A stretch of DNA of 64,000 bases, from NCBI GenBank assembly GCA_002840505.1, contig PHBC01000003.1:95412-159411 (forward strand), read 5' to 3'. Position numbers and translations under genes: made by a program. The stretch's first letter is position 1; each line of letters starts with the position of its first letter. Below are positions 17,736 through 26,624 of the stretch, piece after piece. The DNA comes from Deltaproteobacteria bacterium HGW-Deltaproteobacteria-2. Lineage in GTDB: Bacteria; Desulfobacterota; Syntrophia; Syntrophales; Smithellaceae. The notes beneath the pieces were generated by a model, which was given only the letters and a program-made list of their open reading frames with translations, made no database searches and had not been told where the DNA came from.

Positions 17736-18935
17736 TTGCCAACATATTCCTACAGCTCAACAACCCGGGAAGGTGTTATCATGGAAGGTGTTATTGAAGC
17801 GCATGATGAAAAAAGCGCCATCAATATGTTGAAAAACAGCGGCGCAATTCCGTTAAAAATAAAACTCAAAAAAAATGGCCTTATCAGCGCCGATAATTTC
17901 AGCTTTAAATCCGCGAAAAACGAAGTGCAAACATTTACTACGGAACTATACGCGCTTCTTGGAGCCGGATTGCCGCTGGATCGCAGTCTGAATATACTTA
18001 CGGAAATAACAGAAAATAAAAAGATGAAAGAAATTATTTCCGCGATCTTGAGGTCTATCAGAGAGGGAAGTTCTTTTTCGGACGCGCTGGAAAAACATCC
18101 TCAGATATTTTCCGGTTTGTATGTAAATATGGTCAGAGCGGGGGAATCCGGCGGTGTATTGGGAGTCGTGCTGGAAAAGTTAATTGATTTTTTAGAATCA
18201 TCAAAGGAGTTAAAAGATCATATTTTTTCCGCCTTAATTTATCCGGTGATTCTGGTCATTACCGGAATATTATCCATAATAGTTCTGGTCACATATGTTT
18301 TGCCTAAATTCTCCGTTATCTTTCGCGATATGGGGACACAATTACCCCTGCCAACGCAAATACTCATAGTTTTCAGCAACGTTATTTTATCTACATGGTG
18401 GATTATCATTTTGATTATTATTGCAGGAGGATTCGCTTTAAGAAATTATTTAAAAACAGAAAAGGGCAGATATAATTGGGATGATCTGAAAATCAAAATT
18501 ATGGGCGATGTAATTTTAAAACTGGAAACCGCCCGTTTCTGCCGCACATTGGGCGCTTTGTTGAAGAGCGGCGTCCCTCTTTTACAAGCTATAAAAAATG
18601 CCAAAGATATTGTCGGCAATTATGTAATATCGTCAGCTTTAGACAAAATATCAGCAGGCATCAAGAAAGGCCAGGGAATCGCGAAACCTCTTTCCGATGC
18701 TAAAATATTTCCTAATTTAGCTTTGTCCATGATTAAAGTCGGAGAAGAGACAGGACAACTTGATGTCATGTTGATAAAAATAGCCGACACGTATGAAAAA
18801 AGCCTGAAAGTATCGATTAAAAAGTTCGTTAGTTTTCTGGAGCCGGCCCTGATTCTGTCAATGGGCTTGTTGACAGGATTTATTGTTATTTCAATGCTGA
18901 TGGCAATATTCAGCATAACAGATATCCCCTTCTAG
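17736..18935 (+). CDS. gspF: Type II secretion inner-membrane platform protein GspF
   Basis: 399 residues from a TTG that directly follows the gspE stop, so the two are translationally coupled. It has two T2SF domains (about 65-190 and 265-390), each with the GxPLDRSL/GVPLLQAI-type motif (AGLPLDRSLNILTE; SGVPLLQAIKNAK) and VGEETGQLD. Membrane helices lie near 165-190, 215-235 and at the C-terminus. It links GspE to the pseudopilus. Confidence 0.95.
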   Translation: MPTYSYSSTTREGVIMEGVIEAHDEKSAINMLKNSGAIPLKIKLKKNGLISADNFSFKSAKNEVQTFTTELYALLGAGLPLDRSLNILTEITENKKMKEIISAILRSIREGSSFSDALEKHPQIFSGLYVNMVRAGESGGVLGVVLEKLIDFLESSKELKDHIFSALIYPVILVITGILSIIVLVTYVLPKFSVIFRDMGTQLPLPTQILIVFSNVILSTWWIIILIIIAGGFALRNYLKTEKGRYNWDDLKIKIMGDVILKLETARFCRTLGALLKSGVPLLQAIKNAKDIVGNYVISSALDKISAGIKKGQGIAKPLSDAKIFPNLALSMIKVGEETGQLDVMLIKIADTYEKSLKVSIKKFVSFLEPALILSMGLLTGFIVISMLMAIFSITDIPF

Positions 18936-18983
18936 AGGATTGGAGGATTGGAGGATTAGATGATTAGAGGATTAGAGGATTGG
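18936..18983 (+). repeat. Six tandem 8-base repeats between gspF and gspH
   Basis: Starting at the first base after the gspF stop: AGGATTGG, AGGATTGG, AGGATTAG, ATGATTAG, AGGATTAG, AGGATTGG, then AAAA and the GTG start of gspH. Five of the six units carry AGGA, a Shine-Dalgarno-like core; the last one sits 8 bases before the GTG and is probably the real site. Confidence 0.9.
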
Positions 18984-18987
18984 AAAA

Positions 18988-19476
18988 GTGAAGGGTGAAA
19001 AGAAAAAAATCATTCATTTGAGCCGGGGTTTTACATTTATTGAAGTTATGATTGTTGTGTTCTTAATGTCATTAATTGTCGGCATTACAACAGTCTTTTT
19101 TGCCAATACTCTACCTGCGGCAAAGCATAAGGCCGCGGCCAGGGAATTAGCCGCTACTATCAAATATGCCCGGCATCTGGCCTTTGTTAAGAATGAAAAG
19201 CAAACAATTAGTATTGATCTTGACGCCAGAAATTTTTCAATTAAAGGACGGGAAACAAAATCAATCGCTCCTGAAATTTCGATAACCGTTTATAAAAAAG
19301 ATGCGAACATAAATCCGGTTCGGGAAGGCAAGTATATTATCAGTTGCGATACAACAGCCGGAAGTGAATGGGACTTTATAGAGCTTGCCCGGAAAGAAAA
19401 AATAATTACGATTAAATCAGACCCGATAATGATCGCCCATGTTGTTTATGACAGAAAAAATGAAAATGATAAATAA
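18988..19476 (+). CDS. gspH: Type II secretion minor pseudopilin GspH
   Basis: 162 residues from a GTG with AGGA 8 bases upstream. Prepilin signature SRGFTFIEVMIVVFLMSLIV with Gly -1 and Glu +5, followed by a helix (AARELAATIKYARHLAFVKNEKQ) and a GspH-like beta domain. It is a minor tip component of the pseudopilus. Its 3' end overlaps the gspI reading frame. Confidence 0.88.
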   Translation: MKGEKKKIIHLSRGFTFIEVMIVVFLMSLIVGITTVFFANTLPAAKHKAAARELAATIKYARHLAFVKNEKQTISIDLDARNFSIKGRETKSIAPEISITVYKKDANINPVREGKYIISCDTTAGSEWDFIELARKEKIITIKSDPIMIAHVVYDRKNENDK

Positions 19477-19894
19477 GTGTCAGTTAATTATTAAAAACCG
19501 GAAAGGGTTTACCATATTGGAGATAATGGTGGCGCTGGTTTTGATCGCGGTTGTGGTTTCTTCCGTCATTCAACTATCATCTGCAAATCTAAGGAATCTC
19601 GCCTCCACCGATGATCAAATTAACGCACTAATTCATGCTAATTCCAAAATGCGGGAAATTCTTGATCTGGAAATAATTGAAGATAAATCATGGAATGAAA
19701 CGGACAAGGATGGATATTCATACGAAATTACGATAGCGGAAAGTTTAAAAGAACGCACGGATTCTTTAGGTATTAAGATGGAAGAAATCACGCTGGCAAC
19801 TAGCTGGCTTAATAACAATAAAAAGAAGGAAGTTATTTTAAAAACGGCAAAGATTGTTTCCAAAGCGGATACTTTAAAAAATACGACCAATTAA
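19439..19894 (+). CDS. gspI: Type II secretion minor pseudopilin GspI
   Basis: Up to 151 residues; the true start is uncertain because ATGs at 19439, 19448, 19460 and 19466 are all in frame and all overlap the gspH end. The prepilin signature RKGFTILEIMVALVLIAVVV is followed by the GspI helix (LASTDDQINALIHANSKMREIL) and a short beta domain. It nucleates the pseudopilus tip with GspJ and GspK. The overlap with gspH suggests translational coupling. Confidence 0.88.
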   Translation: MLFMTEKMKMINKCQLIIKNRKGFTILEIMVALVLIAVVVSSVIQLSSANLRNLASTDDQINALIHANSKMREILDLEIIEDKSWNETDKDGYSYEITIAESLKERTDSLGIKMEEITLATSWLNNNKKKEVILKTAKIVSKADTLKNTTN

Positions 19895-19921
19895 TTATTT
19901 ATCACAGGAGAAATTGGCCCA

Positions 19922-20503
19922 TTGAATAGTCGTGGATTCACACTTTTGGAATTACTCATTTCTATCACGATGCTGGCTCTGATTGCAGCTATTATGGGCT
20001 GGACGCTGAATACGGCTCATCGGACATTGGGCAAAGGTGAAAATAAAATAAATTATCTGGAAAGAGAAAAAATATCTTTTTCTCTGGTGGAATCGCAAAT
20101 ACTGTCATTATTTCCATATCAATATGATGATGAAGGAGAAAAAATATTATTTTTTGCCGGCGGGAAGGACAAATTAATGTTTACTTCAAATTTTTCGCTC
20201 TGGCGAGGGACAAGGGGAAATACATTTGTCACATACGATGTACAGTCAAATGAAAAAGACAAAAGTTTTCTTAAGATAACTGAGCAAGTCATAGGCCTGA
20301 AAGAAAAAAAAGAGACTATTCTTTTTAATGAATGCAATAATATCAGTTTTGAATATTTTTTAAAAAACGCTGTCGAGGAAGGTAAATGGGTGACGGAGTG
20401 GCCTGAGGATGAAAAAGGATTACCGGATAAAATAAAAATCAATATTGCATATAACACAAAAAATATTGCCCTTACGCTCAGGCCGCCGGTCGGGGGAAAG
20501 TGA
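19922..20503 (+). CDS. gspJ: Type II secretion minor pseudopilin GspJ
   Basis: 193 residues from a TTG (MNSRGFTLLELLISITM) with AGGAGA about 10 bases upstream. It carries a prepilin signature with Gly -1 and Glu +5, then a globular domain (LFPYQYDDEGEKILFFAGGKDKLMFTS) of the GspJ type. It forms the tip complex with GspI and GspK. The 133-base gap to gspK carries a repeat. Confidence 0.85.
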   Translation: MNSRGFTLLELLISITMLALIAAIMGWTLNTAHRTLGKGENKINYLEREKISFSLVESQILSLFPYQYDDEGEKILFFAGGKDKLMFTSNFSLWRGTRGNTFVTYDVQSNEKDKSFLKITEQVIGLKEKKETILFNECNNISFEYFLKNAVEEGKWVTEWPEDEKGLPDKIKINIAYNTKNIALTLRPPVGGK

Positions 20504-20528
20504 AGAGAAATGCGTGAATTTCCCTCTT

Positions 20529-20616
20529 TGTCATTTCGAGGAGCAAAGCGACGAGAAATCTTGATTGATGTCAAATTAAAGATTTCTCACACGCCTGCGG
20601 CGGGTTCGGAATGACA
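20529..20616 (+). repeat. Palindromic dispersed repeat between gspJ and gspK
   Basis: It begins TGTCATTTCGAGGAGCAAAG and ends GTTCGGAATGACA, so the ends are near-complementary. An inner pair GAGAAATCT/AGATTTCTC forms a second stem. The type is familiar as a dispersed non-coding repeat in many environmental bacteria. It sits inside the operon and might form a hairpin in the mRNA. Confidence 0.75.
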
Positions 20617-20636
20617 TCAAAAGCAGTGAATGGTGA

Positions 20637-21707
20637 ATGGTGAAAAGAGCAAAACAGGTGACAGAAAGAAATAAATACGAGATTCGAAAAGACGGTTTTC
20701 AGGTGGCGGCATCTGGTCGCGAATCCGGGATAGCTCTGCTTATCGTATTATGGATCACGGCCGTATTAATCGTTATCGCGCTTTCATTTTCTGTCATGGC
20801 CCGCACGGAAATATTTTCGACAATAACTTTCAAAGAGCAAATGATAAATAAATATCTGGCCGAAGCCGGACTGCAAAAAGCAATTATGGAAATATTCTAC
20901 CGCAATACAAACAAGAACAACCAAGTTACTTTTGGAGGGGAAGAAGTATATTGTACTGACGGCACACTTTATTATGGCGAAATGAGCAACGGTTATTACA
21001 AAATAAGTATCGATGATGAATCCGGCAAAATCAATATCAATATCATGACTGATTCATCCGGAATAATATTGAATAATCTGCTGGTAAATATGGGTGTAGA
21101 AAAGAAAACTGCAGACACGATTGTTGATTCCATCTTAGACTGGAAAGACACAGATAACCTGACGCGCCTTTCCGGAGCGGAAGATGATTACTACATGAGT
21201 TTATCAGATTCTTACAAAGCGAAAAATGCAAACTTTGATAATTTGGAAGAACTTCTTTTAGTTAAAGGTGTTACTGCGGAAATTCTTTATGGCAATGAAG
21301 AGAAACCAGGATTGATCAATTTTATTACTTTATATTCCTCTACGGATAAAATAAATATTAACACTGCTTCTACGGAAGTTTTAAAAGCGATACCTTTTAT
21401 TTCCGATAATGATGTCCAGCAAATCATTAACTTTCGCAAAGCCGATAACACAAAAAAAGATGGCACGAATATTCAATCCGCATTAGGTGGTAATTATGCA
21501 AAGATTTCTCAATATATTTCCACGAGCGACTCCAATATTTTCGCCATAGAAGTATTGGGCTATAAAGAAAAAAATGCTGATAAGAAAGGCTACCCTATTA
21601 AATCAATAATTATGGTGGAGGGCAGCGATCGTTACAGAATTCTTTATTATCAAAGTCCGGCAAACATCACGAGCATGAAAACGCAAAGCAAGCTGCGGAA
21701 TATTTGA
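20637..21707 (+). CDS. gspK: Type II secretion minor pseudopilin GspK
   Basis: 356 residues. A cytoplasmic leader of about 33 residues precedes SGIALLIVLWITAVLIVIAL, a GspK-type N-terminal helix lacking Glu+5, as usual for GspK. The large alpha domain has SGKININIMT, WKDTDNLTRLSGAEDDYY, FDNLEELLLVKGV and the helix-hairpin-helix stretch INTASTEVLKAIPFI. It caps the pseudopilus. The stop codon abuts a repeat copy that fills the gap to gspL. Confidence 0.92.
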   Translation: MVKRAKQVTERNKYEIRKDGFQVAASGRESGIALLIVLWITAVLIVIALSFSVMARTEIFSTITFKEQMINKYLAEAGLQKAIMEIFYRNTNKNNQVTFGGEEVYCTDGTLYYGEMSNGYYKISIDDESGKININIMTDSSGIILNNLLVNMGVEKKTADTIVDSILDWKDTDNLTRLSGAEDDYYMSLSDSYKAKNANFDNLEELLLVKGVTAEILYGNEEKPGLINFITLYSSTDKININTASTEVLKAIPFISDNDVQQIINFRKADNTKKDGTNIQSALGGNYAKISQYISTSDSNIFAIEVLGYKEKNADKKGYPIKSIIMVEGSDRYRILYYQSPANITSMKTQSKLRNI

Positions 21708-21779
21708 CCCTCCGCTTTGCGGGATTGTTCAACTTACCAATTCCGCTGCGCTTTGCTTTCGGAATTGGAGTTTCACTAA
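21708..21779 (+). repeat. Interspersed multi-hairpin repeat, copy B (gspK-gspL spacer)
   Basis: It starts at the base after the gspK stop: CCCTCCGCTTTGCGGGATTG, then TTCAACTTAC, then CCAATTCCG paired with CGGAATTGG (9-base arms), and ends GAGTTTCACTAA. It matches copy C at 33957-34025 almost base for base. Confidence 0.8.
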
Positions 21780-21796
21780 TAAAGAAGTCATAAAAT

Positions 21797-23329
21797 ATGA
21801 TAGATTATAGAAATAAATTTAATTCCGTTCTTGTGTCGTTGGAAAAATTCGGCAGGCTACTGTGGAAGTTTTTATCGTTTAGCCTTGCTGATAATCTCTT
21901 CTCTATTGCCAAAGTTGTCTCTGTATCAATTGAAGACGATGGCATTTATTTTATTTCGGGCACAAAAATATTCTGGAAGATATCAATTAAATATTTTAAG
22001 AAATTTCCGCTGGAAGAAAATAAAGAACTTACTCCGGAATATTTTACCGCAGTAGTTTCTAAAGCCGTCGGTGAAATGGAAGCAACTAAAGCTTCTTTTG
22101 TACTGAGTGTTCCTAAAGCATGGACAATTGTGCAGGTTGCTGAATTTCCTGTGACAGTTAGAGATGATTTGGCCAACGTAATATATTATGAGCTTGATCG
22201 TCTTACTCCGCTGACTCCCGAAAATGCCTATTATGATTATAAAATAATCGACGAAAATCAGGATAAAATAAAAGTCTTATTAGCCGTGGCCAAGGCCGAC
22301 CGAATAAATTCTTTTCTGGAAGCTCTCCGCGGTAAAAACATAAATTTTGAAAAGATAAGCATCAGCGCATTTGTCATTAAAAAGCTGATCAAAGACACTT
22401 ACAAAATCAAAAATTCAATTTTTGTATCTGTAAATGAAAAGTCTTATGAATGTGGAGTGATTATCAATGATTTCAATGTTAATTCCACATCCGGTAAAGT
22501 AAAATTTTTGGATGATTCCGAAATAAATAAAATTATTAACGAAACTAATTCGCTTATAGATATTTTAACAAAAAGCGGTCCCGACAAAGTCGGGACAAAA
22601 ATTGTGATCAATGCCGATGAAAAACTCCATAAAAAAATTTGTGAGAAATTATCTAAATTTCAGATTCTCAACTTGAAACGGAATAATAAACTCGGTTTAC
22701 CGGAAAGCAGCGGAGAGATTTCTTCTTTTGCCCTTGGCTGTTTTTTAGAAACAGTTACCGCCGATAAAAATGAATTTAATTTATTGTCTGTCAAGAATGG
22801 GAAGCAAAAAAATACACCTTTTATTGCGACTGCAATATTACTCACGATAATTCTTTCAATTGGAGTGTTTCATCTCATTTCTCCTATTATTGCGGGGCAA
22901 CAAAGTATTGAGCAGATAGATAACCGTATAAGTTCTTTAAAACCGGAAATCAAGAAAATCGAAGCCTTAAAGAAAGAAATTGAAACGATATCATCAGAAA
23001 TTAAAACAATTAATAATTTCAAAAAACATAGCATTCCGGCAATTGATATTTTAAAAGAAATCACGAAAATATTACCGGCTAAAACATGGCTTACCCGGAT
23101 ACGAGTCACTGAAAATATGGTTGAAATTGAAGGTTATACTTCATCAGCTACAGGAATAATTTCTAAGCTGGAGAATTCCAAATATTTTCAAAAAGCAGAA
23201 TTTGCGTCTCCTACATTTAGAGATCAGCGGCAAAACAACGAGCGTTTTGTAATTAAAACTGAGCTGAAAAATGAAAATGCACCTACTAAACAAGGAGAAA
23301 TAGGCAAAATAAATGAAAAGAAAAAGTAA
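21797..23329 (+). CDS. gspL: Type II secretion GspL with PilN-like C-terminus
   Basis: 510 residues. The first about 320 residues form an actin-like PilM/GspL cytoplasmic domain (KASFVLSVPKAWTIVQVAEFP, YYELDRLTPLTPENAYYDYK). One transmembrane helix lies near 340-362 (PFIATAILLTIILSIGVFHL). A periplasmic part has a coiled coil (IKKIEALKKEIETISSEIKT) and a PilN-like ferredoxin-fold end (LPAKTWLTRIRVTENMVEIEG). It couples GspE to the inner-membrane platform and pairs with GspM, whose reading frame overlaps its 3' end by 17 bases. Confidence 0.88.
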   Translation: MIDYRNKFNSVLVSLEKFGRLLWKFLSFSLADNLFSIAKVVSVSIEDDGIYFISGTKIFWKISIKYFKKFPLEENKELTPEYFTAVVSKAVGEMEATKASFVLSVPKAWTIVQVAEFPVTVRDDLANVIYYELDRLTPLTPENAYYDYKIIDENQDKIKVLLAVAKADRINSFLEALRGKNINFEKISISAFVIKKLIKDTYKIKNSIFVSVNEKSYECGVIINDFNVNSTSGKVKFLDDSEINKIINETNSLIDILTKSGPDKVGTKIVINADEKLHKKICEKLSKFQILNLKRNNKLGLPESSGEISSFALGCFLETVTADKNEFNLLSVKNGKQKNTPFIATAILLTIILSIGVFHLISPIIAGQQSIEQIDNRISSLKPEIKKIEALKKEIETISSEIKTINNFKKHSIPAIDILKEITKILPAKTWLTRIRVTENMVEIEGYTSSATGIISKLENSKYFQKAEFASPTFRDQRQNNERFVIKTELKNENAPTKQGEIGKINEKKK

Positions 23330-23867
23330 TTTTCTAATTATTGCCATCCCTTTAATTATTATACTGGCCTCAGGAGTAATTTACGAATACGGAATAAAAG
23401 GTATTCGTGAGGAAGTAAGTTCTGTAAATGATTTGAAGATGGTGAAAATAAAAACTTTACAGAAATACATGGAGGCGATTTATCAAAAAAACTCTCTGGA
23501 AAAGCAAATTCTGGCTCTTAAAGATTTACGTAATGGTGAGAATGTTAAAATCATGACAGCTCAGACATCGGCTATCGCATCTGCTAATCTACAGGATTCG
23601 GTTAAGGGTATTATTACGAGCAGAGGCGGCACAATCAATTCTGAAAGAGTAGAAAAACCAGAGGAATGTGGAAAATTCAAAGTCACGAATGTAGTGCTGG
23701 ACGTTATTTTTCCTGATGTTAGAGCTCTTTCCGATACTCTTTTTGCAATTGAAACGCAAACTCCTTATCTGGTTGTAAAAGAAATGGATGTTCGGGTAAG
23801 AAATTACACTGCTCCTAAAGATTTAATTGCGAAATTAAAAATCGCGGCATTAACAGGTGTACAATAA
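23313..23867 (+). CDS. gspM: Type II secretion GspM-like inner-membrane protein
   Basis: 184 residues that start inside the end of gspL. One N-terminal membrane helix (NFLIIAIPLIIILASGVIYE), a coiled-coil stretch about 35-70, then a ferredoxin-like periplasmic domain with the GspM/PilO-type tail (DVRALSDTLFAIETQTPYLVV). It partners GspL in the platform. Assignment rests on position, size and fold pattern more than on strict motifs. Confidence 0.8.
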   Translation: MKRKSNFLIIAIPLIIILASGVIYEYGIKGIREEVSSVNDLKMVKIKTLQKYMEAIYQKNSLEKQILALKDLRNGENVKIMTAQTSAIASANLQDSVKGIITSRGGTINSERVEKPEECGKFKVTNVVLDVIFPDVRALSDTLFAIETQTPYLVVKEMDVRVRNYTAPKDLIAKLKIAALTGVQ

Positions 23868-23870
23868 AAT

Positions 23871-24539
23871 ATGAGCCCGATGAAAATTTTTCTAAAGAAC
23901 ATTAATATTCTGAATTTGTTGCTTTTAATATTAGCAATATTTTTATCCTTAAAACTGGGTGAGTCTCTTGTTGATAAAAATAATATTTTTACAATTTCCA
24001 AATCAAAAGAAGCTTTGATTGAGAATGAAGAAAAAACAGTTAAAGAAAGTACCGCTAATTATTTGGACTATGGCGTTATATCGGAAAAAAATCTATTTCA
24101 TCCTCTCAGGAAAATACCTTCAGAAATTAAAGAAGAACAACAAATGGCCATTCCGGATATTGTTCTTTATGGAACTTTAATCACAGATGATAAAAAGATA
24201 GCTTATATTGAGGATAGAAAAAGCCCATACTCCACACCGGGAAGAGGAAAGAGACAAGTTGCGGTTAAAGAGGGAGATATGATTGCCGGATATAAATTAG
24301 TAAAAGTTAATCCAGAATTTATATTTCTGGTTCATGGTGAAAATAAAATTACTGTCACTTTGAGTACAGGGAAAGAAAGAAGGCATGGTGAAGCGATAGC
24401 GAAGACGACATCGGCCGGTGCGGCACATGATTCTACATCCAGACAATCGGTTCCACCCGTGCAACTACAAACAAGGCCTAAGCCTTACATGCCACCATTG
24501 CCTCAATTACCTCCGAAACCAGTCGTAAATACAAAGTAA
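23871..24539 (+). CDS. gspC: Type II secretion GspC-like protein (HR domain)
   Basis: 222 residues. One membrane helix (INILNLLLLILAIFLSLKLG), then the homology region: SEKNLFHPLRK, VLYGTLITDDKKIAYIEDR, KEGDMIAGYKLVKVNPEFIFL. The tail is Pro-rich (PPVQLQTRPKPYMPPLPQLP) where many GspC proteins have a PDZ or coiled-coil domain. The HR domain contacts the N0 domain of GspD and connects inner and outer membranes. It is the last gene of the operon, convergent with the PBP gene. Confidence 0.85.
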   Translation: MSPMKIFLKNINILNLLLLILAIFLSLKLGESLVDKNNIFTISKSKEALIENEEKTVKESTANYLDYGVISEKNLFHPLRKIPSEIKEEQQMAIPDIVLYGTLITDDKKIAYIEDRKSPYSTPGRGKRQVAVKEGDMIAGYKLVKVNPEFIFLVHGENKITVTLSTGKERRHGEAIAKTTSAGAAHDSTSRQSVPPVQLQTRPKPYMPPLPQLPPKPVVNTK

Positions 24540-24578
24540 CGGCAATCATCATTTAAAATTTTACAGATGTCTGCATTT

Positions 24579-26612
24579 TTATCTGAATAAATCTTCCTTT
24601 TCTTCGCCCATGCCGCCTGCTTTATCTTTCGGCGAGGCACCCTCCAGAAAGGCTTCGTTAATCCCTTTTTCCAAAACGCCGGCTGGTTTTCCCGTTTGAG
24701 CGTTGACCTTAACAAAAACAATGCCCTGAGGAACAGGGAAAGATTCCACCGGTGCATTCTGCAAAAACTTTTCCATAAAATAAAGCCAGATAGGGGCTGC
24801 CGCTCTTCCGCCTACTTCCTGATTTCCCAAGGACCTTTCCTGATCAAAGCCCACCCAAACTCCGGCAATAAGGGAAGGAGTTGTGCCAATAAACCATGCG
24901 TCGCGAGTGTCGTTTGTGGTTCCGGTTTTTGCGGCAACAGGTCTTCCGATGCTTCTAACCCGTGTGCCGGTACCGCTTATTATAACATCCTGCATGACAT
25001 AAGTAGACAGGAAAGCGATGCGGGGATCAATAACCTGCTCCGGCTGAACTTTAGTTTCTTCAAAAACATTACCGGTGCGGTCAACAATTTTTTTAATGAA
25101 ATAGGGGGTTACTTTCTGGCCCTGATTAGCTAGAACACCGTAGGCTTGAACCAGTTCCTGCAGTGTTACACCAGATACGCCTAAAGCCAAGGCCAGGTTC
25201 CGCGACAGAGGGGATGTGATCCCCATATTCGTAGCGTATGATACTACGTAATCCACGCCAATTTCCTGCAGAATCTTTACTGTTACAATGTTGCGCGACT
25301 GAACAAGTCCGGTTCTCATGGTAACCGGTCCCAGGAATTTTTCATCAAAGTTTTTTGGTTTCCAAAGGCCTCCCTCCTGACTTGGATCCTCAAAAGAAAC
25401 AGGAGAATCAACAAAGCGTGACGATGGATTAAATCCTTTATCAAATGCCGCAGTATAGATCAGCGGCTTAAAAGCGGATCCGGGCTGCCTGCGGGACTGC
25501 GTTGCGCGGTTGAATTCGCTTTTGTTGAAATCCCGTCCGCCAACCATTGCGCGAATAGCCCCTGTTTTTACATCCATGCAAAAGAGAGCACCCTGCACCA
25601 GCCCGCGTTGATATTTCTCCCTATCTTCCAATTCCGTCAAACCTCTTTCTACGGCATCACGCGCGTATTTTTGCGCGGACAAATTCAGCGTCGTATAGAT
25701 CGAAAGGCCCTCTTTATAAAGGACATCAGCCCCGTATTTTTCCTGCACGTAACGGCGTACGGTTTCTACAAAATAAGCGGCAACTTTATCTTTTGGTCTA
25801 ATCGGTCGCAATTTCAAAGGAAGAGAGTATGCTTTTTTCAATTCTTCCTGCGAAATGTAACCGTCTTCCATCATGCGTGTTAAAACATAAAGCTGCCTTT
25901 CTTTTGCCTTGTCATAATGAAGGAATGGAGAATAGTTGGTAGGAGCTTTTGGCAAGCCGGCAAGCAGGGCCGCCTCGTGCAGTTTCAAGTCCCTGGCGCT
26001 TTTTCCGAAATAACCGAGAGAGGCCGATTCTATTCCGTAAGTGCCATGTCCCAAATAAATCTGGTTTAAATATAAATTCAGAATTTCATCTTTGTTCAGA
26101 TATTTATCAATTTTATAAGCAAGAATTGCTTCTTTTATTTTACGTGTGTATTTTTTTTCAGGCGACAGGTACATCATTTTTGCAACTTGCTGTGTAATAG
26201 TACTACCGCCCTGTACAATGTGCCCTGCTCCGACATTTTTCAGCATTGCGCGAAAAATGCTTTGTATGTCCAGACCTGTGTGCTGATAGAAGCGTGAGTC
26301 TTCTGAGGCAACAAAAGCATGACGGACTATCTTTGGAATTTCGTCGATCTTGATAACTTTTCTGTCTTCCAGGAAAAATTCATCAATGAGTTCATTGTTG
26401 TCATCATAAACACGGGAGGCTATACTTGGTCGATAATCCTTGAGTGCATCAATACCCGGCAAATCCAGAGTTAAGGCATAGTAAGTGGCAGTTCCGCCAA
26501 CTGTAACAAACAGGATAACAAGTATTATACCCAGAAAAAGATTAAAAAGTGTGGAAAGTTTTTTAACTTCTCCATTATTTTTATATTTTGATCTTTTACG
26601 GGACACCGGCAT
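24579..26612 (-). CDS. Class A penicillin-binding protein 1A
   Basis: About 677 residues from the ATG at 26612; a TTG at 26624, the base next to the tatC stop, is an in-frame alternative. One N-terminal membrane helix is followed by a GT51 transglycosylase (ASEDSRFYQHTGLD with the catalytic Glu, GGSTITQQVAK, LYLNQIYLGHGTYGIE) and a transpeptidase with SAFK (active Ser), SRN and KTGTT. It polymerises and cross-links peptidoglycan at the inner-membrane surface. The short C-terminal tail is Gly/Glu-rich. Confidence 0.95.
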   Translation of the reverse strand: MPVSRKRSKYKNNGEVKKLSTLFNLFLGIILVILFVTVGGTATYYALTLDLPGIDALKDYRPSIASRVYDDNNELIDEFFLEDRKVIKIDEIPKIVRHAFVASEDSRFYQHTGLDIQSIFRAMLKNVGAGHIVQGGSTITQQVAKMMYLSPEKKYTRKIKEAILAYKIDKYLNKDEILNLYLNQIYLGHGTYGIESASLGYFGKSARDLKLHEAALLAGLPKAPTNYSPFLHYDKAKERQLYVLTRMMEDGYISQEELKKAYSLPLKLRPIRPKDKVAAYFVETVRRYVQEKYGADVLYKEGLSIYTTLNLSAQKYARDAVERGLTELEDREKYQRGLVQGALFCMDVKTGAIRAMVGGRDFNKSEFNRATQSRRQPGSAFKPLIYTAAFDKGFNPSSRFVDSPVSFEDPSQEGGLWKPKNFDEKFLGPVTMRTGLVQSRNIVTVKILQEIGVDYVVSYATNMGITSPLSRNLALALGVSGVTLQELVQAYGVLANQGQKVTPYFIKKIVDRTGNVFEETKVQPEQVIDPRIAFLSTYVMQDVIISGTGTRVRSIGRPVAAKTGTTNDTRDAWFIGTTPSLIAGVWVGFDQERSLGNQEVGGRAAAPIWLYFMEKFLQNAPVESFPVPQGIVFVKVNAQTGKPAGVLEKGINEAFLEGASPKDKAGGMGEEKEDLFR

Positions 26613-26624
26613 AATTTTTACCAA

